From assembly GCF_018524365.1 (NCBI RefSeq), contig NZ_JAEKFT010000001.1, positions 286,273 to 350,272 of the forward strand: DNA of 64,000 nt, read 5' to 3'. This DNA comes from Denitromonas iodatirespirans (GTDB lineage Bacteria; Pseudomonadota; Gammaproteobacteria; Burkholderiales; Rhodocyclaceae). Within the stretch, counting starts at the first letter, position 1. Each line of letters opens with the position of its first letter. Both the position numbers and the translations under genes were made by a program. Below the pieces are notes generated by a model, which was not told the DNA's origin, made no database searches, and saw only the letters and a list, made by a program, of their open reading frames with translations. Shown piece after piece: positions 55,234-64,000 of the stretch.

Positions 55234-56109
55234 ATGTCCGACCGTCATCCCATCATTGCCATCACCGGCTCCTCCGGCGCCGGCACCAGCACCGTGCAGC
55301 GCACCTTCGAGGAAATCTTCCGTCGCGAGGGCGTCACCGCCGCCACCATCGAGGGCGACAGCTTCCATGCCTTCGACCGCCTGCAGATGCGCGAAAAGAT
55401 GGCCGAGCACGAAGCCGGCGGCGAAAACCGCCTGTCGCACTTCGGCCCCGAGGCCAACCTCTTCGGCGAGCTGGAAAACCTCTTCCGTCACTACAGCGAA
55501 TGCGGCCGCGGCCAGCGGCGCAAATACCTGCACAACGCCGAAGAAGCCGCCCCCTACAAGCAAGACCCGGGCACCTTCACCCCGTGGGAAGACCTGCCCA
55601 CCGGCACCGACCTGCTGTTCTACGAAGGGCTGCATGGCGCGGTGGCCGACGGCGAGATCGACGTGGCGCGCTTTGTCGACCTGCTCATCGGCGTGGTGCC
55701 GGTGGTGAACCTGGAGTGGATCCAGAAGCTGCACCGCGACAAGTCCATGCGCGGCTACAGCACCGAGGCGGTCACCGACACCATCCTGCGGCGCATGCAC
55801 GACTACGTGCACTACATCGTCCCGCAGTTCGCCCGCACCCATGTGAACTTCCAGCGGGTGCCGATGGTGGACACCTCCAACCCCTTCATCGCCCGCGCCA
55901 TCCCCACCGCCGACGAATCGATGGTGGTGATCCGCTTCGCCAACCCCAAGGGCATCGACTTCCCCTACCTGCTGAACATGGTGCACGACAGCTTCATGAG
56001 CCGCGCCAACACCATCGTGGTGCCGGGCGGAAAGATGGAGCTGGCCATGCAGCTGATCTTCACCCCCTTCGTGTGGCGGCTGATGGAGCGGCGGAGGCAG
56101 TTGCTGTGA
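55234..56109 (+). CDS. cbbP: Phosphoribulokinase
   Basis: 291-aa kinase that makes ribulose 1,5-bisphosphate for RuBisCO. The P-loop GSSGAGTST is at residues 12-20; HDYVHYIVPQFARTHVNFQR and YLLNMVHDSFMSRANTIVVPGGKMELAM are class I (proteobacterial) PRK blocks. A short intergenic repeat lies on each side. Confidence 0.97.
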   Translation: MSDRHPIIAITGSSGAGTSTVQRTFEEIFRREGVTAATIEGDSFHAFDRLQMREKMAEHEAGGENRLSHFGPEANLFGELENLFRHYSECGRGQRRKYLHNAEEAAPYKQDPGTFTPWEDLPTGTDLLFYEGLHGAVADGEIDVARFVDLLIGVVPVVNLEWIQKLHRDKSMRGYSTEAVTDTILRRMHDYVHYIVPQFARTHVNFQRVPMVDTSNPFIARAIPTADESMVVIRFANPKGIDFPYLLNMVHDSFMSRANTIVVPGGKMELAMQLIFTPFVWRLMERRRQLL

Positions 56110-56132
56110 CCGCGCATGGCATCGCATCGCCC

Positions 56133-56221
56133 GTAGCTTGGGCTGACGAAGGAAGCCCAAGGTGGAGCGTGCCGATGCGCAACGCCGTTTGTTGGGCTTC
56201 GCTGCGCTCAATCCAAGCTAC
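56133..56221. repeat. REP/BIME-like element after cbbP (GTAGCTTGG family)
   Basis: Outer arms GTAGCTTGG (56133-56141) and CCAAGCTAC (56213-56221), with inner GAAGCCCAA and TTGGGCTTC arms. Confidence 0.8.
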
Positions 56222-56243
56222 GCCGTCCCCCTTCGCAGCGCGG

Positions 56244-56291
56244 GTTTCAACCCGCCAACACCGCATCGTCATGCCAACGGCGGGTTGAAAC
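56244..56291. repeat. Palindromic repeat before cbbT (AACCCGCC family)
   Basis: Perfect 13-bp arms GTTTCAACCCGCC (56244-56256) and GGCGGGTTGAAAC (56279-56291). Directly follows the previous element, about 20 bases ahead of the cbbT start. Confidence 0.8.
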
Positions 56292-56312
56292 TCGCCACTT
56301 CGGAGACCGCTC

Positions 56313-58349
56313 ATGACCGCCCGCCTCGCCACCGCCGCCCTCGACACCCTGCGCGCCAACGCGCTGCGCTTTCTGGCCATCGACGCCGTCGAGGCCGCCC
56401 GCTCGGGCCACCCCGGCATGCCGATGGGCATGGCCGAGATCGCCGTCGCGCTGTGGACGCGCCATCTCAAGCACGACCCGGCCGACCCCGCCTGGGCCGA
56501 CCGCGACCGCTTCGTGCTCTCCAACGGCCATGGCTCGATGCTGCTCTACGCCCTGCTCCACCTCACCGGCTACGACCTGCCGCTCGACGAACTCAAGCGC
56601 TTCCGCCAACTCGACAGCCGCTGCCCCGGCCACCCCGAGGTCGGCCACACGCCCGGCGTCGAGACCACCACCGGCCCGCTCGGCCAGGGCCTGGCCAACG
56701 CGGTGGGCATGGCGCTGGCCGAGAAGCGGCTGGCGGCCGAATTCAACCGGCCCGGCCACACCATCGTCGACCACCGCACCTGGGTCTTCCTCGGCGACGG
56801 CTGCCTGATGGAAGGCATCAGCCACGAGGCCGCCAGCTTTGCCGGCGTGCAGCGCCTGTCCAAACTCATCTGCCTGTGGGACGACAACCGCATCTCCATC
56901 GACGGCGACGTGACCGGCTGGTTTGCCGACGACACCCCGGCACGCTTCCGCGCCTATGGCTGGAACGTGGTCGAGCGTATCGACGGCCATGATGTCGAGG
57001 CGGTGGACCGCGCCATCCGCGAGGCGCTGGCCAATGCCGACAACGACATCGGCCCCACCCTCATCTGCTGCCGCACCACAATCGGCCACGGCAGCCCGGC
57101 ACGCGCCGGCACGGCCGGCGTGCATGGCGCGCCGCTGGGCGCCGACGAGCTCGCCGCCACCCGCGCCGCGCTCGACTGGCCGCATGCGCCCTTCCACGTG
57201 CCCGAGGAGATCCGCGAGAGCTTCGACGCCCGCGCCCGCGGCGCCCGCCAGCGGGCCGACTGGCAGGCCCGCTTCGCCGCCTGGCGCAGCGCCCACCCCG
57301 AGCTGGCCGCCGAGTTCCAGCGCCGCCAGCGCGGCGATCTGCCGGTGAGCTGGCCGAGCCTGAGCGCTGCCCTGCTGCGCCGCGCGCACAACGACGCCGC
57401 CAGCGTCGCCAGCCGCAAGGCCAGCCAGATCGCCATCGAACGCATCGCCCGCGCCCTGCCCGAGCTGCTCGGCGGCTCGGCCGACCTGACCCACTCCAAC
57501 CTCACCGACTGGCCCGGCTGCGGTGCCCTGCACGCCGACCCCGAGGCCACGCGCCCCGGCCGCCACATCCACTGGGGCGTGCGCGAATTCGGCATGGCCG
57601 CCGCGCTCAACGGCATTGCGCTGCACGGCGGCCACCTGCCCTTCGGCGCCACCTTTCTGGTCTTCTCCGACTACGCCCGCAACGCCATCCGCATGAGCGC
57701 GCTGATGCGCCTGCGCGTGGTGTATGTGATGACGCATGACGCCATCCACCTCGGCGAAGACGGCCCCACTCACCAGCCGGTCGAGCACCTGCCCAGCCTG
57801 CGCCTGATCCCCGGCCTCGACGTGTGGCGCCCCTGCGACGCGGTCGAGACCCAGGCCGCGTGGAACGCCGCCGTCACCCGCGCCGACGGCCCCAGCCTGC
57901 TCGCCCTGTCGCGCCAGGCCCTGCCCCATCAAAACCGCAGCGACGCCCAGCTCGACGCCATCGCCCGCGGCGGCTATGTGCTGGCCGACGCCGACGCGCC
58001 CCAGCTGGCGATCCTCGCCACCGGCGCCGAAGTCGCGCTGGCCATGGCCGCGCGCGAGCGCCTGGCCGCCGACGGCATCGCCGCGCGCGTGGTGTCGATG
58101 CCCTGCACCAGCGTCTTCGACCGGCAGGACACCGCCTGGCGCAACGCCGTGCTACCGCCCGAGCTCCCCCGCCTCGCCGTCGAAGCCGCCCAGCCCGACC
58201 TGTGGTGGAAAACTCTCGCCGGCGCGCCGCGCAGCGCCGTGCTCGGCATCGACCGCTTCGGCGAATCCGCCCCCGCCGAGGCCCTGGCCGAACGCTTCGG
58301 CTTCACCGTCGAGGCGGTCGTGGCCGCGGCAACAGATCTCGTCACGTAG
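56313..58349 (+). CDS. cbbT: Transketolase
   Basis: 678-aa thiamine-diphosphate enzyme exchanging two-carbon units in the regeneration phase. The ThDP-binding stretch FLGDGCLMEGISHEAASFAG, the HTPGVETTTGPLGQGLANAVG signature and THDAIHLGEDGPTHQPVEHL in the pyrimidine domain are all present. CGGAGACC precedes the ATG. The TAG stop coincides with the GTAG start of the following element. Confidence 0.97.
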   Translation: MTARLATAALDTLRANALRFLAIDAVEAARSGHPGMPMGMAEIAVALWTRHLKHDPADPAWADRDRFVLSNGHGSMLLYALLHLTGYDLPLDELKRFRQLDSRCPGHPEVGHTPGVETTTGPLGQGLANAVGMALAEKRLAAEFNRPGHTIVDHRTWVFLGDGCLMEGISHEAASFAGVQRLSKLICLWDDNRISIDGDVTGWFADDTPARFRAYGWNVVERIDGHDVEAVDRAIREALANADNDIGPTLICCRTTIGHGSPARAGTAGVHGAPLGADELAATRAALDWPHAPFHVPEEIRESFDARARGARQRADWQARFAAWRSAHPELAAEFQRRQRGDLPVSWPSLSAALLRRAHNDAASVASRKASQIAIERIARALPELLGGSADLTHSNLTDWPGCGALHADPEATRPGRHIHWGVREFGMAAALNGIALHGGHLPFGATFLVFSDYARNAIRMSALMRLRVVYVMTHDAIHLGEDGPTHQPVEHLPSLRLIPGLDVWRPCDAVETQAAWNAAVTRADGPSLLALSRQALPHQNRSDAQLDAIARGGYVLADADAPQLAILATGAEVALAMAARERLAADGIAARVVSMPCTSVFDRQDTAWRNAVLPPELPRLAVEAAQPDLWWKTLAGAPRSAVLGIDRFGESAPAEALAERFGFTVEAVVAAATDLVT

Positions 58350-58453
58350 GGCGGAAAAGCGCAGCGCCTTCCGCCATCGCGGCAGCGTCTTCCGCCATCG
58401 CAGCTCACGCGAGGCATGGCGGATGACGCGCCTGCGGCGCTTATCCGCCCTAC
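58346..58453. repeat. REP/BIME-like element after cbbT (GTAGGGCGGA family)
   Basis: Outer arms GTAGGGCGGA (58346-58355) and TCCGCCCTAC (58444-58453), with GCGCAGCGCC and GGCGGATGACGCGCC-type inner sequences. GTAG supplies the cbbT stop codon. Confidence 0.8.
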
Positions 58454-58487
58454 GCCCCCCCTGAATTCAAAACCACCGGAGACACCC

Positions 58488-59501
58488 ATGACCATCCGCA
58501 TCGCCATCAACGGTTTCGGCCGCATCGGCCGCAACGTGCTGCGCGCCTTCTACGAGGGCGGCAAGCGCCACCCGGTCGAGATCGTCGCCATCAACGACCT
58601 GGGCAACGCCGAGACCAACGCCCACCTCACCCGCCACGACAGCGTGCACGGCCGCTTCGGCCATGCGGTGGCAGTCGCCGACGGGCACCTAGTGGTCGAC
58701 GACGACATGATCCATGTCAGCGCCGAGCGCGACCCGGCCAAACTGCCCTGGCGCGCGCTGGGGGTGGACGTGGTGCTCGAATGCACCGGCCTGTTCACCA
58801 GCAAGGCCAGCGCCGGCGCGCACCTGGCCGCCGGCGCCGGCAAGGTGCTGATCTCCGCCCCCGGCGCGGCGGACGTGGACGCCACCATCGTCTATGGCGT
58901 CAATCACCACACGCTGCGCGCCGCCCACCAGGTGGTGTCCAACGCCAGCTGCACCACCAACTGCCTGGCGCCGCTGGCCTGGGCGCTGCACGGCCCGCTC
59001 GGCATCGAGCGCGGGCTGATGACCACGGTGCACTCCTACACCAACGACCAGGTGCTCACCGACGTCTATCACACCGACCTGCGCCGCGCCCGCAGCGCTA
59101 CGCAGTCGCTGATTCCCACCAAAACCGGCGCCGCCGCGGCCGTGGGGCTGGTGATACCCGAGCTGGCCGGCCGGCTCGACGGCTTCGCCATCCGCGTGCC
59201 CACGCCCAATGTGTCCTTTACCGACTTCACCTTCATCGCCCGCCGCGCCACCAGCGTCACCGAGGTGAACGACCTGGTGCGCGAAGCGGCCCACGGCCGG
59301 TTGGCCCGCATCCTCGCCATCAACGACGCGCCGCTGGTGAGCTGCGACTTCAACCACGACGCCCACTCCGCGATCTTCGACACCACGCTGACGCGCGTGG
59401 ACGACACCCTGGTGAAAGTCACCGCCTGGTACGACAACGAATGGGGCTTTTCCAACCGCATGCTCGACACCACCGTGGCCATGATGGAGGCAGCGCAATG
59501 A
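58488..59501 (+). CDS. cbbG: Glyceraldehyde-3-phosphate dehydrogenase, type I
   Basis: 337-aa NAD(P)-dependent dehydrogenase that reduces 1,3-bisphosphoglycerate in the Calvin cycle. [16 protein letters not shown] is the nucleotide-binding start and Cys155 in [13 protein letters not shown] is the catalytic residue; [15 protein letters not shown] [14 protein letters not shown] ends the catalytic domain. The upstream 24 open codons are part of the repeat. Overlaps cbbK by four bases (ATGA). Confidence 0.96.
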   Translation: MTIRIAINGFGRIGRNVLRAFYEGGKRHPVEIVAINDLGNAETNAHLTRHDSVHGRFGHAVAVADGHLVVDDDMIHVSAERDPAKLPWRALGVDVVLECTGLFTSKASAGAHLAAGAGKVLISAPGAADVDATIVYGVNHHTLRAAHQVVSNASCTTNCLAPLAWALHGPLGIERGLMTTVHSYTNDQVLTDVYHTDLRRARSATQSLIPTKTGAAAAVGLVIPELAGRLDGFAIRVPTPNVSFTDFTFIARRATSVTEVNDLVREAAHGRLARILAINDAPLVSCDFNHDAHSAIFDTTLTRVDDTLVKVTAWYDNEWGFSNRMLDTTVAMMEAAQ

Positions 59502-60715
59502 ACATCCTCAGACTCGAAGACCTCGCCCTGCGCGGCCAACGCGTGTTCATCCGCGCCGACCTCAACGTGCCCATGACGCCCCATGGCGAGGTGGCCGACG
59601 ACACCCGCCTGCGCGCCGTGCTGCCCGGCATCCGCCACTGCCTGGCGGCCGGCGCAGCGGTGATGATCACCTCCCACCTGGGCCGCCCGGTCGAAGGCGC
59701 GCTCACCCATGCCGACTCGCTCGCCCCGGTCGCCGTGCGCCTGTCCGAACTGCTCGGCCAGCCCGTGCCGCTGCTCGGCGACTGGACGCACGGCAAGTTC
59801 CGCCTCGACCCCGGCGACATCGTGCTGCTCGAAAACTGCCGCGGCAATGTCGGCGAGCTGGCCGACGACGCCGCGCTGGCCGGGCGCATCGCGCGCTGGA
59901 TCGACGTATATGTGAACGACGCCTTCGCCGCCGCCCACCGCACCCAGTGCACCACCCACGCGCTCGCCCTGGCAGCCCCCATCGCCTGCGCCGGCCCGCT
60001 GCTGTGCGCCGAGCTCGACACCCTCGGCCGCGCCCTGGCCCAGCCGGCCCGCCCGCTGGTGGCGGTGGTCGGCGGCTCGAAGGTGTCCACCAAGCTCACC
60101 GTGCTCGAACGCCTCGCCGACCGGGTCGACACCCTCATCGTCGGCGGCGGCATCGCCAACACCTTCATTGCCGCGCGCGGCCACGGCGTGGGCAGCTCGC
60201 TCTACGAGCCCGCCCTGCTCGACGCCGCCCGCCGCATCGCCGCGCGCATGGCCGAGCGCGGCACCCGCCTGTGGCTGCCCGAGGATGTCATCACCGCCAC
60301 GCGCTGCGCCGCCGACGCCACGCCCCACATCCGCGCCACCGACGCCGTGCCGCCCGGCGAGATGATCCTCGACGTCGGCCCGGCCAGCGACGCGGCCATC
60401 GAAGCCATCATGCTCGGCGCCGGCACCATCGTCTGGAACGGCCCGCTCGGCGTCTTCGAGCTTGCGCCCTTCGCCGCCGGCACGCGTGCCCTGGCCGGCG
60501 CCATCGCTGCCAGCCCCGGCCACAGCATCGCCGGCGGCGGCGACACCCTGGCCGCCATCGCCGCCTTCGGCGTCACCGACGCCATCGACACCATCTCCAC
60601 CGGCGGCGGCGCCTTCCTCGAGTTTCTCGAAGGCCGCGAACTGCCCGCCGTCGCCGCCCTCAAGGCCCGCGCCGGCGGTCGGCAACGCCGGCCGACAACG
60701 ATGGCCACGGCGTAG
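59498..60715 (+). CDS. cbbK: Phosphoglycerate kinase
   Basis: 405-aa kinase forming 1,3-bisphosphoglycerate. [23 protein letters not shown] is the N-terminal 3-PGA site, [20 protein letters not shown] the hinge and [15 protein letters not shown] the C-terminal nucleotide site. Translationally coupled to cbbG. The TAG stop is within the GTAG end of the following palindromic element. Confidence 0.96.
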   Translation: MNILRLEDLALRGQRVFIRADLNVPMTPHGEVADDTRLRAVLPGIRHCLAAGAAVMITSHLGRPVEGALTHADSLAPVAVRLSELLGQPVPLLGDWTHGKFRLDPGDIVLLENCRGNVGELADDAALAGRIARWIDVYVNDAFAAAHRTQCTTHALALAAPIACAGPLLCAELDTLGRALAQPARPLVAVVGGSKVSTKLTVLERLADRVDTLIVGGGIANTFIAARGHGVGSSLYEPALLDAARRIAARMAERGTRLWLPEDVITATRCAADATPHIRATDAVPPGEMILDVGPASDAAIEAIMLGAGTIVWNGPLGVFELAPFAAGTRALAGAIAASPGHSIAGGGDTLAAIAAFGVTDAIDTISTGGGAFLEFLEGRELPAVAALKARAGGRQRRPTTMATA

Positions 60716-60802
60716 GTTGGGTTGAGCGGAGCGAAGCCCAACGGGCGGTGTGCCCATCTCTGGCGTGGCTTGTTGGGCTTCGCGTTGCTCAACCCAACCT
60801 AC
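60712..60802. repeat. REP/BIME-like element after cbbK (GTAGGTTGGG family)
   Basis: Perfect 16-bp arms GTAGGTTGGGTTGAGC (60712-60727) and GCTCAACCCAACCTAC (60787-60802), with inner CGAAGCCCAAC/GTTGGGCTTCG arms. GTAG supplies the cbbK stop codon. Confidence 0.88.
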
Positions 60803-60811
60803 GCCCCCAAA

Positions 60812-60829
60812 GGCGGGTTTCAACCCGCC
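60812..60829. repeat. Short palindrome before cbbA (AACCCGCC family)
   Basis: GGCGGGTT-TC-AACCCGCC, an 8-bp perfect stem; the same core as the elements at 52888 and 56244. A related degenerate GGCGGG...CCTGCC follows at about 60847. Confidence 0.7.
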
Positions 60830-60889
60830 ACCCCACATCCCCAACCGGCGGGCACCAGCCTGCCAAAAATCAAAATCCGGAGACCTCCC

Positions 60890-61933
60890 ATGCCCCTGAT
60901 CGCCCTGCGCCAACTGCTCGACCACGCCGCCGAACACGGCTACGGCGTGCCCGCCTTCAACATCAACAACATGGAACAGATCCAGGCCATCATGGCCGCC
61001 GCCCACGCCACCGACAGCCCCGTCATCCTCCAGGCCAGCGCCGGCGCACGCGGCTACGCGGGCGAGGCCTACCTGCGCAAGATGGTCGAAGCCGCCGCCG
61101 AACAGCACCCCCACCTCCCCATCTGCCTGCACCAGGACCACGGCGCCAGCCCCGCCATCTGCCAGCAATCCATCCGCTCCGGCTTCACCAGCGTGATGAT
61201 GGACGGCTCGCTGCGCGACGACATGAAAACCCCCACCAGCTACACCTACAACGTCGAAGTCACCCAAAAGGTGGTCGAAATGGCCCACGCCGTCGGCGTC
61301 AGCGTCGAAGGCGAGCTGGGCTGCCTCGGCTCGCTCGAAACCGGCCAGGCCGGCGAAGAAGACGGCGTGGGCGCCGAAGGCACACTGGCCCACGACCAGC
61401 TGCTCACCGACCCCGCCGAAGCCGCCGACTTCGTCGCCGCCACCGGCGTCGACGCGCTGGCGGTGGCTATCGGCACCAGCCACGGCGCCTACAAATTCAC
61501 CCGCCCGCCCACCGGCGACATCCTCGCCATCGACCGCATCCGCGCCATCCACCAGCGCATCCCCGACACCCACCTGGTCATGCACGGCGCCTCCAGCGTC
61601 CCGCAGGAATGGCTCGCCATCTTCCGCGAATACGGCGGCGACATCGGCGAAACCTACGGCGTACCGGTCGAGACCATCGTCGAAGGCATCAAGAGCGGCG
61701 TGCGCAAGGTCAACATCGACACCGACCTGCGCCTCGCCATGAGCAGCGCCATCCGCCGCCTCGCCGTCGAAAACCCGCGCGAGTTCGATCCCCGCAAATT
61801 CTTCAAAGCCGCTCGCGACGCCGCCCGCCAGATCTGCGAGGCCCGATTTGAAGCCTTCGGCACGGCGGGGCATGCGAGCCGGATCCGGGTGGTGCCGTTG
61901 GAGGAGATGGCGAGGGGGTATGCGAGGCGGTAG
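60890..61933 (+). CDS. cbbA: Fructose-bisphosphate aldolase, class II (Calvin cycle type)
   Basis: 347-aa zinc aldolase joining triose phosphates. [20 protein letters not shown] contains the zinc His pair, [15 protein letters not shown] the acidic catalytic region, and [19 protein letters not shown] further metal-binding His. CGGAGACC precedes the ATG at 60890; the open frame upstream is intergenic repeat. Last gene of the operon. Confidence 0.96.
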   Translation: MPLIALRQLLDHAAEHGYGVPAFNINNMEQIQAIMAAAHATDSPVILQASAGARGYAGEAYLRKMVEAAAEQHPHLPICLHQDHGASPAICQQSIRSGFTSVMMDGSLRDDMKTPTSYTYNVEVTQKVVEMAHAVGVSVEGELGCLGSLETGQAGEEDGVGAEGTLAHDQLLTDPAEAADFVAATGVDALAVAIGTSHGAYKFTRPPTGDILAIDRIRAIHQRIPDTHLVMHGASSVPQEWLAIFREYGGDIGETYGVPVETIVEGIKSGVRKVNIDTDLRLAMSSAIRRLAVENPREFDPRKFFKAARDAARQICEARFEAFGTAGHASRIRVVPLEEMARGYARR

Positions 61934-62258
61934 GCGGGGGGTGGTTTCCGACGGTTCGCTGTCGCCCTGCCCGAGCATCAATCGACCCGCCTGTGTGGCG
62001 GGTTTTTCTTGGGGTGCGCTTGGTGGGGCGGTGTTGGTTGCATCGCATCGCGGCACTTGATGGCGGCGCTTGTCATCAGGAGAGATTTCGTATCCAATCC
62101 TTTCGGAATGCGATTTTTGGCGGGTCACCGTGCGTGCAGCGGAGAGGCTGAGTGTCATTTCAAGACTTGCCGCCACCGCTCGCTTCGCTCTCCGCTTCGC
62201 CCCCTTCGGAGGTGGTGCTCGATTCGAACGTTAGATTTGTCCGCATCGGAGACATTGA
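61934..62258. other. Transition region between the cbb operon and the low-G+C cassette
   Basis: 325 bases: the cbb terminator near 61985, then sequence without convincing ORF in which G+C falls. GTTAGAT at 62230-62236 precedes the next start by 23 bases, reminiscent of an integron recombination core, but no partner half-site was found. Confidence 0.45.
61985..62010 (+). terminator. Rho-independent terminator of the cbb operon
   Basis: Stem ACCCGCC/GGCGGGT with loop TGTGT, followed by TTTTCTT; 52 bases after the cbbA stop. Confidence 0.88.
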
Positions 62259-63203
62259 ATGAAAGTACGGCTGTACGGGTTTGAGCTTGAGGCAGAGGCG
62301 AAATCTGTTTCGATCGAAAGCCTAATGACTTACTTTATCGACCGGAACGGGGAACCAGACAACTCCGGTTCGCTCGAGCGTAGGATCTTTGTCGATTCAA
62401 CGACCAACAAGAATTATCACCTCGGCTTGGTTGTGACAGTCAAAGATCAAAAACGATTCTGCCGGCTTGAGGACAGCAGGGGGCAGATCCGGATAACTGT
62501 CGAAAATTTGACCGGCAGTGATAAGCTGATGGAATTCAATTTCTTTGTCCTTAACAGAAAAAACGGGCTCGGCCTCTATCAGCATTATCACCAGTCGTGC
62601 GGGTTGACCGTCTTCGGCGGTTACCTGGTGTCGCACTACAACGTCATCCGAGAACGACTGGCGAACAACGAAATCGACGAGGCAAGAAGACATGAGCCCT
62701 CTCTCTCCAAGAGCAAGGAGAGTGGAATTCGAAAGAAGCATCGGGGAAAGCTCATCTTCTCCCAGCTGGTTCGGAAGGACTCATTGGAAAAGATGCTTCT
62801 TGATTTCAAGAAGCTAAAAGCATTCGAGTATGAGCTTTCAGCCTTGGGAGCCGACGTAAGGGCGGGGATTCCGCTCGGGCAATACGTCAGAAAGTACCGC
62901 GAAAAGCTGACATTCGGGCGGACTTGGGGGGTTTCGGTTCTTGCTCCAGCGATTGCAAAGGCGGTGGGTGATTTGAACCCAACAAGTGGCAGAGTTCATG
63001 CCGTGAACGAACTTGATGAGGACGTCTCATTGAGAATTTTCAACATGCCGGACAATTTTGGCGAAGAGGACTTTGACGAGGTCGCTCTCAAGTTGCACAA
63101 CCTTGACTTGAAGTCGTTTGCTACGCACAAAGTTGTCAATGAACTCGTGGCGCACTGCGAGTCAGACGAGCTTAGGCATATTTTCCAAGCAAATGTGAGA
63201 TGA
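62259..63203 (+). CDS. Unknown 314-aa protein, first gene of an AT-rich two-gene cassette
   Basis: Starts MKVRLYGFELEAEAKSVSIE after GGAGACATTGA. The product is soluble-looking, mixed alpha/beta, with no signal peptide and no motif I can name; a Lys/Arg-rich middle (SKSKESGIRKKHRGKL) suggests nucleic-acid contact. Base composition and codon use (many AAA, ATT, TTT, TCA codons) differ sharply from the window, so it was acquired recently. Its stop overlaps the start of the next gene (ATGA). Position beside an IS and coupling to a small membrane protein resemble two-gene phage-defence modules, but I cannot match it to a described one. Confidence 0.75.
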   Translation: MKVRLYGFELEAEAKSVSIESLMTYFIDRNGEPDNSGSLERRIFVDSTTNKNYHLGLVVTVKDQKRFCRLEDSRGQIRITVENLTGSDKLMEFNFFVLNRKNGLGLYQHYHQSCGLTVFGGYLVSHYNVIRERLANNEIDEARRHEPSLSKSKESGIRKKHRGKLIFSQLVRKDSLEKMLLDFKKLKAFEYELSALGADVRAGIPLGQYVRKYREKLTFGRTWGVSVLAPAIAKAVGDLNPTSGRVHAVNELDEDVSLRIFNMPDNFGEEDFDEVALKLHNLDLKSFATHKVVNELVAHCESDELRHIFQANVR

Positions 63204-63544
63204 AATCCACTGCGCTTTGGCTATTAATCTTGTCTATTGCGATGTGTGTCGCGGGCTACGCTCTCGCACTGGGCGTATCGTGTAGTGCATTACAATCGCG
63301 CGTCCACTACTGCGAAGAGATAGCGAAATTCGCTAAATACTACGTTGAGAATATTCGAGGGCACCTGTTCGCTGGATTTCTTGCACTGGGCGGCTTCCTT
63401 TTATCCCTGAAGACCTTCATCGTTGTGACAATGAAGGAGAATGTCTACGATGATGAGAAATACATACAAAACTGGGAAGCGCAACGAAAACTAGATCCGC
63501 AGATGAGCCTGTCAGAAATTTTGTGTTTGAGGCATACCATGTGA
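63200..63544 (+). CDS. Two-helix membrane protein, probably truncated by IS insertion
   Basis: 114 aa. Helix 1 (LWLLILSIAMCVAGYALALGV), a short loop with CSALQSRVHYCEE, helix 2 (HLFAGFLALGGFLLSLKTFIVV), then a charged cytosolic part MKENVYDDEKYIQNWEAQRK that stops soon after SEILCLRHTM. The abrupt odd ending 13 bases before the transposase ATG suggests the original, longer C-terminus was cut off by the IS. AT-rich like its partner and translationally coupled to it. Confidence 0.7.
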   Translation: MKSTALWLLILSIAMCVAGYALALGVSCSALQSRVHYCEEIAKFAKYYVENIRGHLFAGFLALGGFLLSLKTFIVVTMKENVYDDEKYIQNWEAQRKLDPQMSLSEILCLRHTM

Positions 63545-63557
63545 GCAAGGAGCATGT

Positions 63558-64000
63558 ATGCCAAGAAAGACCAGCAAGAAGAGCACTGCGGCGGCGCTGC
63601 CGTCCATCCCGAAAGAGCTGATCGATGGATTCGTCAGCGGACCGATGAGTGCCGAGGCGATCAATGCAGCCTCAATGGCGTTCAAGAAGGCGCTGATCGA
63701 GCGGGCACTGGGCGCCGAGATGAGCCATCACCTGGGCTATCCACCCGGCGCCGACAAGCCTGCAGAGGCGACCAACCATCGCAACGGGGCAAGCGCCAAG
63801 ACGGTGCTGACCGAGGACGGTCCGCTGCGCATTGATGTGCCGCGCGACCGGCAGGGGCAGTTCGAACCGGTCCTCATCCCCAAGCACGAGCGGCGCTTTA
63901 CCGGTTTCGACGACAAAATCATAGCCATGTACGCCCGCGGCATGACGATTCGCGAGATCCAGGGTTTCTTGATCGATCAGTACGGCACCGAGGTATCACC
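63558..64000 (+). mobile_element. IS256-family transposase, 5' part (continues beyond window)
   Basis: ATG at 63558 opens a frame to the window end (147 codons). MPRKTSKKSTAAALPSIPKE, then FKKALIERALGAEMSHHLGYP, NHRNGASAKTVLTEDGPLRI, DVPRDRQGQFEPVLIPKHERR, and FDDKIIAMYARGMTIREIQGF are classic IS256/Mutator-type N-terminal blocks. The catalytic DDE residues lie outside the window. G+C returns to a level unlike the preceding cassette. The left IS end must lie within or just before 63500-63558 but its inverted repeat could not be identified without the right end. Confidence 0.93.

Noticed and set aside
52367..60829. Recurring palindromes in the cbb operon considered as a CRISPR array.
   Set aside because: The repeats are of different families, at irregular distances, each between genes, with no constant spacer length.
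59069..62176. A 1035-codon minus-strand frame across cbbG-cbbK-cbbA.
   Set aside because: Mirror of three well-recognised Calvin genes; composition is Gly/Ala/Val-rich and without motifs.
62221..62258. Integron-type recombination core GTTAGAT just before the unknown AT-rich gene.
   Set aside because: No matching RYYYAAC half-site or paired L/R boxes were found upstream, and the 3' end is lost to the IS. A single 7-base match is not enough to call an attC or attI site.

Overview
The window is high-G+C bacterial DNA with dense operons. The combination of a Hyd-2 type [NiFe] hydrogenase, red-type (form IC) RuBisCO with CbbX, an FtrABCD-like iron importer, a PEP-CTERM protein and hemP/bfd/bfr/tonB/exbBD points to a betaproteobacterium, most likely Rhodocyclales/Zoogloeaceae (Azoarcus/Thauera-like). 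This is inferred from gene content only; no database search was possible. The genes suggest a facultative hydrogen-oxidising autotroph: hydrogenase at one end, a complete Calvin-Benson operon at the other.

Layout. 1-5.0 kb: hybO-hybA-hybB-hybC on the minus strand (hybC cut by the window edge), preceded by two perfect FNR/ANR-type palindromes. 5.0-8.2 kb: two LysE-type exporters, a glutathione S-transferase, a YiiX-like papain-fold protein and a small membrane protein. 8.3-15.8 kb: housekeeping metabolism (ilvD, pgi, yceH-like, lgt, malonyl-CoA decarboxylase, a FAH-family hydrolase). 15.9-24.4 kb: an iron region with hemP, bfd, bfr, a 41-codon ORF, tonB-exbB-exbD, then ftrA, an OprB-like porin, ftrB, ftrC and ftrD, with Fur-box-like palindromes in front of hemP, in front of ftrA and just after ftrD. 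24.5-28.9 kb: an unusual S4 (rpsD) paralogue with a coupled small gene, a YqhA-type membrane protein, a Cys-rich small protein, a TPR protein, a GlcD/Dld-type FAD oxidase and its divergent FadR-type regulator. 28.9-34.2 kb: a large hybrid histidine kinase and a REC-GGDEF diguanylate cyclase separated by a 285-bp inverted-repeat element. 34.3-46.4 kb: a kinase-like ORF, fabI, a HAD protein, ahpC/ahpF, a UbiH-family monooxygenase, dsbC, small membrane and STAS-like proteins, a RibD-C protein, an ArsP/YraQ permease, nhaA and a parD antitoxin with a wrecked parE. 46.7-49.8 kb: two coiled-coil proteins, glutamate dehydrogenase and a PEP-CTERM protein.

49.9-61.9 kb is the Calvin cycle locus: divergent cbbR, then cbbL-cbbS-cbbX-cbbF-cbbP-cbbT-cbbG-cbbK-cbbA ending in a clear terminator. 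Most gaps between these genes hold a palindromic GTAG...CTAC element of the REP/BIME kind, from several unrelated sequence families, and three of these elements supply the stop codon of the preceding gene.

After the cbb terminator the composition changes: a visibly AT-richer, translationally coupled two-gene cassette (unknown 314-aa protein plus a two-helix membrane protein) runs into an IS256-family transposase that continues past the window. This cassette, the 285-bp element in the kinase/cyclase operon, the S4 paralogue beside a Fur box, and the REP-studded cbb operon are the most interesting items. No tRNA, rRNA or CRISPR array was seen.
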